Source of the DNA: Dictyostelium firmibasis
Taxonomy: Eukaryota > Evosea > Eumycetozoa > Dictyosteliales > Dictyosteliaceae
Assembly (NCBI GenBank): GCA_036169595.1
Contig: CM069769.1
Location: 1,158,501 to 1,222,500, forward strand
Direction of reading: 5' to 3'
Length of the DNA stretch: 64,000 nucleotides
Under the pieces are notes generated by a model. It made no database searches and had not been told where the DNA came from. It saw only the letters and a program-made list of their open reading frames with translations. Positions within the stretch are counted from its first letter, which is position 1; each line of letters starts with the position of its first letter. A program made the position numbers and the translations under genes. Positions 16,387 through 30,142 of this stretch are shown one piece after another.

Positions 16387-18679
16387 ATGTATCCTAATAA
16401 AAAATTCCCACTGTTTTTTCTGTTATTAAATCTCTTAATAAAATTTGGTAAATAAATAAAAAATTATTACAAAAATAAGGTATTTTTACTTAAATATATT
16501 TTTTTTCTTATATATATAGTCTTTTCAGGTGAATTATATTATTATGATACTACTACAGCAAAAAATCCGGATTTTGATTTAGTAACTTTTTATTATTATT
16601 ATTATTATTTTTATAAAAAATATTTAATGTTAATTTGTGTTTTTTTTTTTTTATTAAAATAGGATCAGGTTCCAGAGGATACATATGTATATAGTTTTAA
16701 TCCCAATATAGGTTGGGGAGGAAAAGGTGCTGGTCTAGAATATCCCTCCGGTAATAATCCAACATTTGATGAATCAAATACATATATATTAGTAAATTAT
16801 AATTATTTTTTAAAGAAAAAAAAAAAAATTAAACTAAAATTTTTTTTTTTTTATTAAAAAAATAAATATTAATATTAATATTTTTAAAATAGGTTCATAA
16901 TCAAACAACTTTTGATCACTGGACATTATTAGAAGATTTTGAATATAATTCTTTTGGACAAGAATATTATAATTATGTTCAATATTTTTACACTGACCGA
17001 TTTTTTCCAGGTAAATATCATTTTTAACAATATTAAAAAAAAACCATTTAATAGTGTTAAAAATCTCTAACTATTATAAAAAATAATAAAATAGTTGATG
17101 GCAAAGGTTTTGGTGACGATGGACTAGATCATAATTATAAATGGTGTATTCGTATTGATCTAAAAACTGAGTTCCCAGATCCAATGATACCATTTCAAGT
17201 GAAGGTGACTCATTCTGATGATTTATTCTTTTTTGTCAATGGTGTATTACAATATTCACTACTTGGAGTAACTGATATTTCAGAATTTACATTAGACTAT
17301 AATTTATTTTATCAACCAAAAATGCCCGTCTTAACTCAAATTTTTAACTGTAATAGAAAATATAGAGCTGGATATCATCACTTTGGGTAAGGATTTTAAA
17401 ATTATATAAAGTAGTATATAGAAAAAAGCAGAAATTATTAATTTAAATTAAACTATAGACTAATTTCTGATTATCCACTTGATTGTAATCATTTTGATCA
17501 ATGTGGTGAATGTAATGGTGATGGATCGTGTATGTATTCTTTTTTTTTAAAAAATATAGCAATAATTAATAATAATATTGATATTTTATTTTTCAACTTT
17601 TTAAAACAGCATGTCTATGCAATACCAATTATTGCTACAATGATGAATACCTTTGTAAAAAGAGACAGTGTATTGATCCAATTACTTGTTTTGATTTTCC
17701 ATTCAATTGTACTGAAGAATACCCAGGTGATCTTTGTATTTCTCAAACGTGTCAGTTATATGTCGGTTGTGAATCTACTGCTATATCATGTGATGATTCT
17801 AATCCATGTACAATAGATTCATGTGATTCAGCTATAGGTTGTATAAATGATTTGATTCCCAACTGTATTCCATGTGATAGCTCTCAATGTTTGACTACAG
17901 ATCTTTGTGAACCACAAGAATGTGATCCACTATTAATGGGCATATGTGTTTCTAAACCATTGAACTGTACTCATATCAATCCTTGTATTTTAGGTGAATG
18001 TGATTCATCAACTGGTCAATGTATTTATGTTGAGATTGTTGGTTGTGGTGGTTCGTCAGGCTCCATTGAAGATTCTAGTCAAGAGTCAACAACAACCGCA
18101 TCAACAATAGGTTCAACAACCTCATCGACAGTGAGTTCAACATCATCCACCTCCACAACCATCTTTTTCTCTACAACTGATTTTTTAGGTTCAACAATTT
18201 CACATGTAACAACAGGTTTACCAACATCAACATCTGGAACAACAGGTTTACCAACAACAACATCCGTTAGTACAACCTCAGAAACTGGTGGTGGAACTAC
18301 ATCACCAACTTCAACAACATCTGTTACCATCACAACCACATTTTCCTCTACAACCACATCATTGGGCTCAACTATTTCATCTACAACAGAAACAGTATCA
18401 TCAACAGGTGGTGTTTCAACAACCAGTTCAACTCTATCGTCTACATCGGGTGTTACAACATCATTACCACATGATCCATGTGTAAGCAGAAAATGTGGAA
18501 AAGGTGAACGTTGTTATAATGTTAAAGAAAGGGCAATATGTGTTAAAACAAACTGTTTATCATGTGAAGATTTAAACTGCCAATCACAAGGTTTAAAATG
18601 TATCTCATTCAAACTTGATAAACTTCCAAATGATTTATGTAATGATTGTTGTGAATATAGTGCTACATGTTCCAATTAA
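16387..18679 (+). CDS. psi-family secreted PA14 protein, copy 2
   Basis: Seven exons: 16387-16447, 16520-16581, 16663-16791, 16893-17010, 17095-17386, 17459-17529 and 17610-18679 (600 residues). Exons 1, 4, 5 and 6 have exactly the same lengths (61, 118, 292, 71) as in copies 1 and 3. It has a signal peptide (PLFFLLLNLLIKFG), a PA14 domain ending FNCNRKYRAGYHHFG, and Cys-rich repeats (CNTNYCYNDEYLC, CDDSNPCTIDSC, CEPQECDP). A long Ser/Thr linker and the same C-terminal Cys module as copy 1 follow. Its DNA is very close to copy 3, including introns and flanks, so this pair is a recent tandem duplication. Expected to be an extracellular factor acting in prespore/prestalk patterning, by family only. 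Confidence 0.87.
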
Positions 18680-19265
18680 AATTAAATAAGTTAAAAATAA
18701 TCTAAAAAAACATTTCAATATTCAAAAAATTAAAAGTTTTCTATTAAAAATATTTCAAAAAAAGAATAAATTCTCTCTATATTTTTTTTGTAATTTTATT
18801 AATTTTTTTTGGCTTTTTTTAATCGGTTGGGTTGATGTTTTTTATTTCTTATTTTTTTTTTTAGTAATAGTTTTTTCATTTTTATTATAATTATTTTTTT
18901 TAAAAATATATAATAATAAAAATACTTTATAGATCTATGCTTTTGATGTTATTCACTTTTTTATATTGTATTATAGAAATAGATTTTTGTTTTCTTTTTC
19001 TTTAACAGATATCTCTTATATTTTTTGTGATTATTATAATAAATTAACTACATATATTGTTTTTTTTTTTTTTTTTTTTTACTAAATGTTTTATGTGTAC
19101 ATAAATGAGAAATGTTAATTAAAATACATTATTATTTATTTTAAAATTAATTAATAAATTTAATAATAATTTTAATTTAATTTTGATTTTTTTTACATGA
19201 AAAAAATTTTTAATTTTAAAAATTTTATTAACCTCAATAGAAACAAAATATTTTTTTTTTTTTTT

Positions 19266-19621
19266 TTTGTTTTTCACATTATAAATATTTAAACATTATA
19301 AAATATATTATCTATCAAATAACAACAATAAAAATAAATAAATAAATAAAAATAAGGACGAAAATAATGTAAACAATCATAATTATAGAGACTAAAAAAA
19401 TCACCTCCATCTACTATTTTTTTTATTTCAATAATAATCATTATTAAGAAAACTATTCCATTATTAATATATAAGGTGATGAAAATGAAATTAACAAAAC
19501 ATCGATCCATCAAATAATATAAAGGTGGTAATCAAAAACCAATGTTTCAATTTAAATATGGGGTATGTTTTTTTCGTTTATTTTTTAAAATTTTGAAAAT
19601 ATGGAATATATGCTGTGGGTA
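19266..19621 (+). repeat. psi upstream module, copy b
   Basis: Second copy of the block at 15658-15980, with an extra insert of about 35 bp (CACCTCCATCTACTATTTTT) near 19404. It ends in the same ATATGCTGTGGGTAAGAG box. Confidence 0.75.
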
Positions 19622-19841
19622 AGAGTTAATAATTTTTTTTTCACTATTTTTGTGCTATTAATTTTTTTTTTCAATTAAAATTGTAACATTTTTTTTTTTT
19701 TTTTAACCCACTACATAATCGTGTTTGTAAATTAAAAAATTATGTAAAAATATTAAAAAAAATAAAAACAAAAGTAAATTATAATATCAATTATTTTTCA
19801 TGTTGATGTGAATATTACTTTTATTACCATTGTTTTTTTTA

Positions 19842-19860
19842 CTTTGTAGTCTGTGGGGTG
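19842..19860 (+). promoter_or_regulatory. G-box-like element upstream of psi copy 3
   Basis: CTTTGTAGTCTGTGGGGTG, about 100 bp before the ATG at 19963. It is the same element as before copy 2, with one extra G. Confidence 0.45.
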
Positions 19861-19962
19861 AATAAATAATTTTTTTCATTTTTTTATTTTTTTTTAATAC
19901 TTTTTTTTTTTCATTGTCACTATTATTTTTTTCATTTAATTATAACTGTTCTTTAAAGTAAA

Positions 19963-22264
19963 ATGTATCCCAATAAAAAATTCCCACTGTTTTTTCTGTT
20001 ATTAAATCTCTTAATAAAATTTGGTAATTAAATAAAAACCATTCCAAAAATAAGGTATTTTTACTTATATATATATTTTTTTTCTTATAAATAAAGTCTT
20101 TTCAGGAGAATTATATTATTATGATACTACTGCAGCAAAAAATCCGGATTTTGATTTAGTAACTTTTTTTTATTATTTTTATTTTTAAAAATATTTAATG
20201 TTAATTTGTGTTTTTTTTTATTAAAATAGGATAACGTTCCAGAGAATACATATGTATATAGTTTTAATCCCACAATAGGTTGGGGAACAAAAGGTGCTGG
20301 TCTCGAATATCCTTCCGGTAATAATCCAACATTTGATGAATCAAATACATATATATTAGTAAATTATAATTATTTATAAAAGAAAAAAATACAACTAAAT
20401 TTATTTTTTTTAAAAAAAATAAATATTAATAATATTTTTAAAATAGGTTCATAATCAAACAACTTTTGATCACTGGACATTATTAGAAGATTTTGAATAT
20501 AATTCTTTTGGACAACAATATTATAATTATGATCAATTTTTTTACACTGACCAATTTTTTCCAGGTAAATATCATTTTTAACAATATTAAAAAAAAAACC
20601 ATCAAATTGTTGAAAATCTAACTATTGTAAAAAAACAATAAAATAGTTGATGGTTTAGGTTTTGGTGACGATGGACTAGATCATAATTATAAATGGTGTA
20701 TTCGTATTGATCTAAAAACTGAATTCCAAGATCCCATTGTACCATTTCAAGTGGAGGTGTCTCATTCTGATGATTTATTCTTTTTTGTCAATGGTGTATT
20801 ATATTATTCACTACTTGGAGCAACTGATATTTCACGATTTTCATTGGACTATAATTTATTTTATCAACCAAAAATGCCCGTCTTAACTCAAATTTTTAAC
20901 TGTAATAGAAAATATAGAGCTGGATATCATCACTTTGGGTAAGGATTTTAATATTATATAAAGTAGTATATAGAAAAAAGCAGAAATTATTAATTAAAAT
21001 TAAACTATAGACTAGTTTCTGATTATCCACTTGATTGTCATTTTTTTGATCAATGTGGTGTTTGTAATGGTGATGGATCGTGTATGTATTCTTTTTTTTA
21101 AAAAAAAATATAGCAATAATTAATAATAATATTGATATTTTATATTTCAACTTTAAAAAAGCATGTCTATGTACTACAAATTATTGCTACAGTGATGAAT
21201 ACCTTTGTATAAAGAGAGAGTGTATTGATCCAATTACTTGTTTTGATTCTGCATTCAATTGTACTGAAGTATACCCAGGTGATCTTTGTATTTCTCAATC
21301 GTGTCAGTTGTATGCCGGTTGTGCTTCTACTGCTATATCATGTGATGATTCTAATCCTTGTACAATAGATTCATGTGATCCAGCTATAGGTTGTATAAAT
21401 GATTTGATTCCCAACTGTATTCCATGTGATAACTCTCCATGTTTGACTACAGATCTTTGTGAACCTCAAGAATGTGATCCACTATTAATGGGCATATGTG
21501 TTTCTAAACCATTGAACTGTACTCATATCAATCCTTGTATTTTAGGTGAATGTGATTCATCAACTGGTCAATGTATTTATGTTGAGATTGTTGGTTGTGG
21601 TGGTTCATCAAGCTCCATTGAAGATTCTAGTCAAGAGTCAACAACAACAGCATCGACAGTGGGTTCAACAACCTCATCGACAGTGAGTTCAACATCATCC
21701 ACCTCCACAACCATCTTTTTCACTACAACAGATTTTTTAGGTTCAACAATTTCACATGTAACAACAGGTTTACCAACATCAACATCTGGAACAACAGGTT
21801 TACCAACAACAACATCAGTTAGTACAACCTCAGAAACTGGTGGCGGAACTACATCACCTACTTTAACGGCATCTACAATTTCATCAACAGTGAGCTCAAC
21901 AACATCTGTTACCATCACAACCACCTTTTCCTCTACAACCGCATCATTGGGCTCAACTATTTCATCTACAACGGAAACAGTATCATCAACAGGTGGTGTT
22001 TCAACAGCCAGTTCAACTCTATCGTCTACATCGGGTGTTACAACATCATTGCCACATGATCCTTGTGCAAACAGAAAATGTGGAAAAGGTGAACGTTGTT
22101 ATAATGTTAAAGAAAGGGCAATATGTGTTAAAACAAACTGTTTATCATGTGAAGATTTAAACTGCCAATCACAAGGTTTAAAATGTATCTCATTCAAACT
22201 TGATAAACTTCCAAATGATTTATGTAATGATTGTTGTGAATATAGTGCTACATGTTCCAATTAA
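19963..22264 (+). CDS. psi-family secreted PA14 protein, copy 3
   Basis: Seven exons: 19963-20023, 20097-20158, 20230-20358, 20447-20564, 20647-20938, 21011-21081 and 21162-22264 (611 residues). The domain order is as in copy 2: signal peptide, PA14 domain, Cys-rich repeats (CTTNYCYSDEYLC, CISQSCQLYAGC), Ser/Thr linker, then the terminal module CGKGERCYNVKERAICVKTN onward, identical to copies 1 and 2. The linker is slightly longer than in copy 2, with TASTISSTVSS-type units added. The start lies in AGTAAAATG, shared with copy 2. It is the best-preserved unit of the array and is followed by the broken remains of another. Confidence 0.87.
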
Positions 22265-22891
22265 AATTAAATAAGTTAAAAATAATCTAAAAAAAACATT
22301 TCAATATTCAAAAATTAAAAGTTTTCTATTAAAAATATTTCAAAAAAAGAATAAATTCTCTCTATATTTTTTTTGTAATTCTATTAATTTTTTATGGCTT
22401 TTTTTAATCGGTTGGGTTGATGTTTTTTATTTCTTATTTTTTTTTTTATAATAGTTTTTTCATTTTTATTATAATTATTTTTTTTAAAAATATATAATAA
22501 TAAAAATACTTTATAGATCTATGCTTTTGATGTTATTCACTTTTTTATATTGTATTTTAGGAAATAGATTTTTGTTTACTTTTTCTTTTATAGATATCTC
22601 TTATATTTTTTGTGATTATTATAATAAATTAACTACATATATTGTTTCTTTTTTTTTTTTTTTTTTTTACTAAATGTTTTATGTGTAGACATCTTTATTT
22701 TGTGTACATAAATGAGAAATGATAATTAAAATACATTATTATTTATTTTAAAATTAATTAATAAATTTAATAATAATGTTAATTTAATTTTAATTTTTTA
22801 ATTTTTTTTGAATGAAAAAAATTTTTAATTTAAAAAGTTTTATTAATATTAACCTCAATAGAAACAAGAAATTTTTATATTTTTTTTTTTT

Positions 22892-23008
22892 GTTTTTCAC
22901 ATTGACTTTTATAAATATTTAAACATTATAAAATAAATTATCATTCAAATAACAACAATAAAAAAAAATAAAAAAAAAAAGGACGAAAATAATGTAAACA
23001 ATCATAAA
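22892..23008 (+). repeat. psi upstream module, copy c (truncated)
   Basis: Matches the first third of the modules at 15658 and 19266 as far as GGACGAAAATAATGTAAACA, then stops exactly where the palindrome begins. This marks the position of a lost fourth psi unit. Confidence 0.7.
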
Positions 23009-23187
23009 TTATTTTAAATGAAAAATGTTATTTTATTTTAACTATATTAATTATTTAATTTTAATGGGAACATGTAGCACTATATTAATTATTTAATTTT
23101 AATGGGAATATAGTGCTTCATGTTCCTATTAAAATTAAATAATTAATATAGTTAAAATAAAATAACATTTTCATTTAAAATAATTTA
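23005..23187. repeat. Palindrome made from a psi 3' end
   Basis: The two arms (23005-23086 and 23107-23187) are inverted copies with only a few differences, around a spacer of about 20 bp. Each arm contains GTGCT[AT]CATGTTCC followed by ATTAAAATTAAATAA. These are the last codons (SATCS), stop and 3' UTR start of the psi genes, in opposite orientations. The CCCATT version is that of psi copy 1. Confidence 0.85.
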
Positions 23188-23238
23188 TTTTTTCAAAATT
23201 TATTTATTATTATTATTAAATATTATTAGGATGAACTA

Positions 23239-24076
23239 TTAATTTTGGTACTTCATAATAATACCCAATGAACCAATTACAAATAGGAGACCAATCAAAG
23301 CACCAAAACTTAGTAGTGTTCCTCTTAGCACTCCGCCAGGGTATTTTTCAATTCCTCTAGGCTTTTCAATATGTTCCCAATTATATAGTAATCCTTTCAT
23401 ATTAATTGCTGAACATTCATCCGATGTTCCTTGGTCAATACAATTTTGAAGTGAAGGTATAATTGAAATTTCTCCACCATTGATTTTATATGTAAAATTA
23501 TTTGAACAATTTATAATTGGCTCACATATTTGATTACAAGGTGGATTGACTTTTTTGGTTGAAATAAAACATTTTAATTTACATTCCATTTTAAAATTTT
23601 AAAAAAAATATTAAAAAAAAAAAACTTACCTCCACTTTTTATAAATGTATAACTACACATATAAGTTGCAAGATATGTTGCACAATCAATTTTAGAGTGT
23701 TTTTCATATTGGTAAGAGTTGGTACCATAAATGGTTGCATAAATAAATTCATCCAAAAAAAAACCATCTTTTTTTGCAAATGGTGAAACTTGGAAATATC
23801 CAGCAGTTTCATTAGGAATTAAATACTTTTTTGGATGATTTTCATTTTCAAATCTAAAATAGTGTCCTTGAAAATCAACATTATATATACCCTTTAAAAA
23901 ACAAAGCTTAGTGTCTCCTATATCAACCTTTATAGGATAAATAACCCCTTTAACAACACCTAAATTTTTAAAAATTTAATTATTACTATTGAAATATTTA
24001 TTTATATATATATATATTAAAAAAACATACCTATTAATAAAATTAATAATAAAAAATTTATAAAATTAAGAGACAT
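23239..24076 (-). CDS. Small type I membrane glycoprotein, paralogue 1
   Basis: Exons on the minus strand are 24076-24031, 23959-23630 and 23549-23239 (228 residues). It has a signal peptide (NFINFLLLILLIG), then a Cys-containing extracellular domain (TKLCFLKGIYNVDFQG, DEFIYATIYG, CATYLATYMCSYTF, NPPCNQICEP, CSAINMKGL). It ends in one membrane helix (LLSFGALIGLLFVIGSLGII) and a short MKYQN tail. The third-exon acceptor was chosen by matching paralogue 2, which puts a GTC Val codon across the junction. The two paralogues share splice phases, Cys spacing and a 311-nt last exon. The family is not recognised; probably a dictyostelid cell-surface or vesicular protein. Confidence 0.78.
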
Positions 24077-26216
<2,140 letters not shown>

Positions 26217-26925
26217 TTTTTTTTTTTTTTTTTTCTTTCTTTTTCTTTTTCTTTTTATTTTTATTTTTATTTTTTGTTTATTTATTTATTTTTTTTTTAA
26301 CTTTTAAATAAATAAATTTCTATGTGATTGATAGTATTATTACAATTCAAAAAAAAAAAAAGGTTGCAAATTTTTTAAAAATAAAAAAAAAAAAAATCGC
26401 AAAAACCAAAAAAAATTTTAAAAAAAAAAAAAAATAAATAAATTAATTTAAAATATTTACACACACCAAACGGACCAAACGAATAAATTTTTTAAAAATA
26501 AAAAAAAAAAAAGATTTTTTTAGTTTTAAAAAAAATCTTTGTTTATAGGTTCATTAAATACAAAGTAACCTTTTTCTTAATGAATCATTCTATTTTTATT
26601 ATTTTTTTTTTTTTTTAAAAAAATTTAAATATTCTTTTATTCATTTTTTTTTTTTTTTTTTTTTTTTTCTTGATTTCTATTTAAAAAAAAAACAATTAAT
26701 ATCAATAGTTAAACTATTAAAATCCAACTAAATTGGATTGTATTGAACATTAATTAGACGAAGGGAAAACTCGCAAAAATTCGCTATCAATCACCACATG
26801 ATCATAGACGGATTTTTTTTTTTTGATTTTTTTTTTTTTTTTTTTTTAATTTTTTTTTTCAATTTAACAATTTCATTTTTAGTTTTTCATTTTTTTTATA
26901 TTTTCTCCAAGGCAATCCAATAGAA
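26217..26925. other. Intergenic region between divergent genes
   Basis: T/A homopolymer-rich spacer. Less biased bits lie at 26455-26485 (ACACACCAAACGGACCAAAC) and 26755-26810 just upstream of the sterol cyclase gene. Either could hold promoter sites; none is recognised. Confidence 0.5.
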
Positions 26926-27566
26926 ATGACAACTACAAATTGGAGTTTAAAAGTAGATAGAGGTAGACAAACTTGGGAACACTCTCAAGAGAAAAAAGAA
27001 GCAACAGATGTTGATATTCATTTATTAAGATTAAAAGAACCAGTATGTTAAGATTATATTATATTTAGTTTTTAAAAAATAAAAAAGGAAAGATACCTAA
27101 TTTCTTTTTCTTTTTTTTTTTTTCTTTCTTTCTTTTTTTTTTTTTAAAAAAAAAATAAATAAATAAAGGGAACACATTGCCCAGAAGGATGTGATTTAAA
27201 TAAAGCAAAAACACCACAACAAGCAATTAAAAAAGCATTCCAATATTTCTCAAAAGTCCAAACTGAGGATGGTCATTGGGCAGGTGACTATGGTGGTCCA
27301 ATGTTTTTATTACCAGGTTTAGTCATTACATGTTATATAACAGGTTATCAATTACCAGAACCAACTCAAAGAGAAATCATCAGATATTTATTCAATAGAC
27401 AAAATCCAGTTGACGGTGGTTGGGGTCTGTAAGTAATTATGTTTTTTTAATTATTTTTTATATTTTTTTTTATTATTATTTAAATTCTATTTTTTTTTTT
27501 AAAAAAATTATTATACCCTCTCACTCTTGATCATATATTATATTGATATTAATAAATTAAAATCTC

Positions 27567-27606
<40 letters not shown>

Positions 27607-29431
27607 CATCAGCCACATTGAAGCACATTCAGATATTTTTGGAACAACATTACAATATGTTTCATTAAGATTATTGGGTGTACCAGCAGATCATCCATCA
27701 GCAGTAAAAGCAAGAACATTTTTATTACAAAATGGTGGAGCAACAGGTATTCCATCATGGGGTAAATTTTGGTTAGCAACATTAAATGCTTATGATTGGA
27801 ATGGTTTAAACCCAATTCCAATTGAATTTTGGTTACTTCCATACAATTTACCAATTGCACCAGGTAGATGGTGGTGTCATTGTCGTATGGTTTATTTACC
27901 AATGTCTTATATTTTTGCAAAAAAAACAACTGGTCCATTGACTGATTTAGTTAAAGATTTAAGAAGAGTATGAAATTAATTACATTTATAACTATTATTG
28001 TTATTTTTAATATAATTAATATTAATTACCATTATTTTAATTTTTTAAAAGGAAATTTATTGTCAAGAATACGAAAAGATTAATTGGTCAGAACAAAGAA
28101 ATAATATCTCCAAATTAGATATGTATTATGAACATACATCATTATTGAATGTTATCAATGGATCATTGAATGTTTATGAAAAAGTTCACTCAAAATGGTT
28201 GAGAGATAAAGCTATCGATTATACATTCGATCATATTAGATATGAGGATGAACAAACCAAATACATCGATATTGGACCAGTCAATAAGACCGTTAATATG
28301 TTATGTGTATGGGATCGTGAAGGTAAATCACCAGCATTCTACAAGCATGCAGATCGTTTAAAAGATTATCTTTGGTTAAGTTTTGATGGTATGAAAATGC
28401 AAGGTTACAATGGTAGCCAACTTTGGGATACAGCATTCACAATTCAAGCATTCATGGAAAGTGGTATAGCCAATCAATTCCCAGACTGTATGAAATTGGC
28501 CAATCATTATCTCGATATAACCCAAGTACCAGATGATGCAAGAGATATGAACCATTATCATCGTCATTACAGTAAAGGTGCATGGCCATTCTCAACAGTT
28601 GATCATGGTTGGCCAATCTCTGATTGCACAGCCGAGGGTATTAAATCAGCATTGGCACTCCGTTCACTCTCCTTCATCGATCCAATAGGATTGGAACGTG
28701 TAGCAGATGGTATTAATGTTCTATTAACACTACAAAATAGTGATGGTGGTTGGGCATCCTATGAGAATACTCGTGGTCCAAGATGGTTAGAGAAATTTAA
28801 TCCATCTGAAGTATTCCAAAATATTATGATCGATTATTCCTATGTCGAATGTAGTGCAGCCTGTATTCAAGCCATGAGTTCATTCCGTAAACATGCTCCA
28901 ACTCATCCACGTATCAAAGAGATCAATCGTTCCATTAATCGTGGTATTAAATTCATTAAATCCATTCAAAGAGAAGATGGTAGTTGGTTAGGTAGTTGGG
29001 GTATTTGTTTCACCTATGGAACTTGGTTCGGTATCGAAGGTTTGGTTGCCTCTGGTGAACCATTGACTTCACCTTCCATTGTAAAAGCTTGTAAATTCCT
29101 TGCTTCAAAACAAAGAGCAGATGGTGGTTGGGGTGAATCTTTCAAATCAAATGTCACTAAAGAGTACGTTCAACATGAAACATCTCAAGTCGTTAACACT
29201 GGTTGGGCATTACTCTCCCTCATGTCCGCTAAATATCCAGATAGAGAATGCATTGAAAGAGGTATCAAATTCCTTATTCAAAGACAATATCCAAATGGTG
29301 ATTTCCCACAAGAATCTATCATTGGTGTTTTCAATTTCAATTGTATGATCAGTTATTCAAACTATAAAAATATTTTCCCATTATGGGCTTTATCTAGATA
29401 TAATCAATTATATTTAAAATCTAAAATTTAA
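26926..29431 (+). CDS. cas1: Cycloartenol synthase
   Basis: Exons 26926-27042, 27169-27428, 27613-27967 and 28052-29431 give 703 residues, the usual length of an oxidosqualene cyclase. The enzyme cyclises 2,3-oxidosqualene to cycloartenol, the first ring-forming step of amoebal sterol synthesis, on ER or lipid-droplet membranes. Visible landmarks are several QW repeats ([52 protein letters not shown]) and the catalytic acid motif DCTAE with Asp435. Product-determining residues are of the cycloartenol type: Tyr363 (MQGYNGSQ), His429 and Ile433 ([10 protein letters not shown]), where lanosterol synthases have Thr, Cys/Gln and Val. Expected to be constitutive. Confidence 0.96.
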
Positions 29432-29579
29432 AATCTAAAAAAAAAAATAATATAAAACTATTATAAAATTTTTTTTTAAATTAAATTAAAAAAAATGATA
29501 TATATATTTTAAAAAAATTAATAGTAATAATAAAAAACCATAAATAGAAAATAGTAATATAAATAGAAAAACGAATAAA

Positions 29580-29732
<153 letters not shown>

Positions 29733-30069
29733 AGTCGATTATAAAATAGTAATAATAATAGCAATAATAGTAATAGTAATAGTAATAATAATTTTTAGGT
29801 AAAGTTTGTTCATTTATATGGTGTTTAATAAAAACATTGTATCGACAGGTGCAACTAATTTTTTTATTATTATTGTTATTGTTATTTTTATTGCTAAATT
29901 TATCTTATATGTAATTCAATAAACTCATTATCATTTTATTAAAATATTCACTATCACACACATAAAAGTGGTTTGCGTGTGTCATTTTATACTTTTCTTT
30001 TTCCCTTGTTTTGGCATTTATTTTTATATATTTATCTTAATTTTAGCTTATTTTTTATTTTTATTTTAA

Positions 30070-30142
30070 TTTTTATTTTTATTTTTATTTTTATTTTTAT
30101 TTTTATTTTTATTTTTATTTTTATTTTTATTTTTATTTTTAT
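30070..30142. repeat. (TTTTTA)n hexamer array
   Basis: About a dozen TTTTTA units. This is a different simple repeat from the triplets elsewhere in the window. Confidence 0.85.

Larger units (their letters stand above)
18680..19962. other. Spacer between psi copies 2 and 3
   Basis: The first 450 bases (to about 19140) are nearly identical to the region after psi copy 3 (22265-22750). The upstream module copy b follows at 19266-19621, and the G-box-like element at 19842-19860. No gene is seen. Confidence 0.65.
22265..23238. other. Spacer after the psi array, including a truncated further unit
   Basis: The 3' flank of copy 3 runs to about 22750 and the truncated upstream module to 23008. A psi-derived palindrome occupies 23005-23187, followed by a short ATT stretch leading to the stop of the convergent gene. 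Confidence 0.7.

Noticed and set aside
19289-19513. 74-codon minus-strand frame in the psi upstream module
   Set aside because: The frame is not preserved in the other module copy, so the conservation is not due to this protein.
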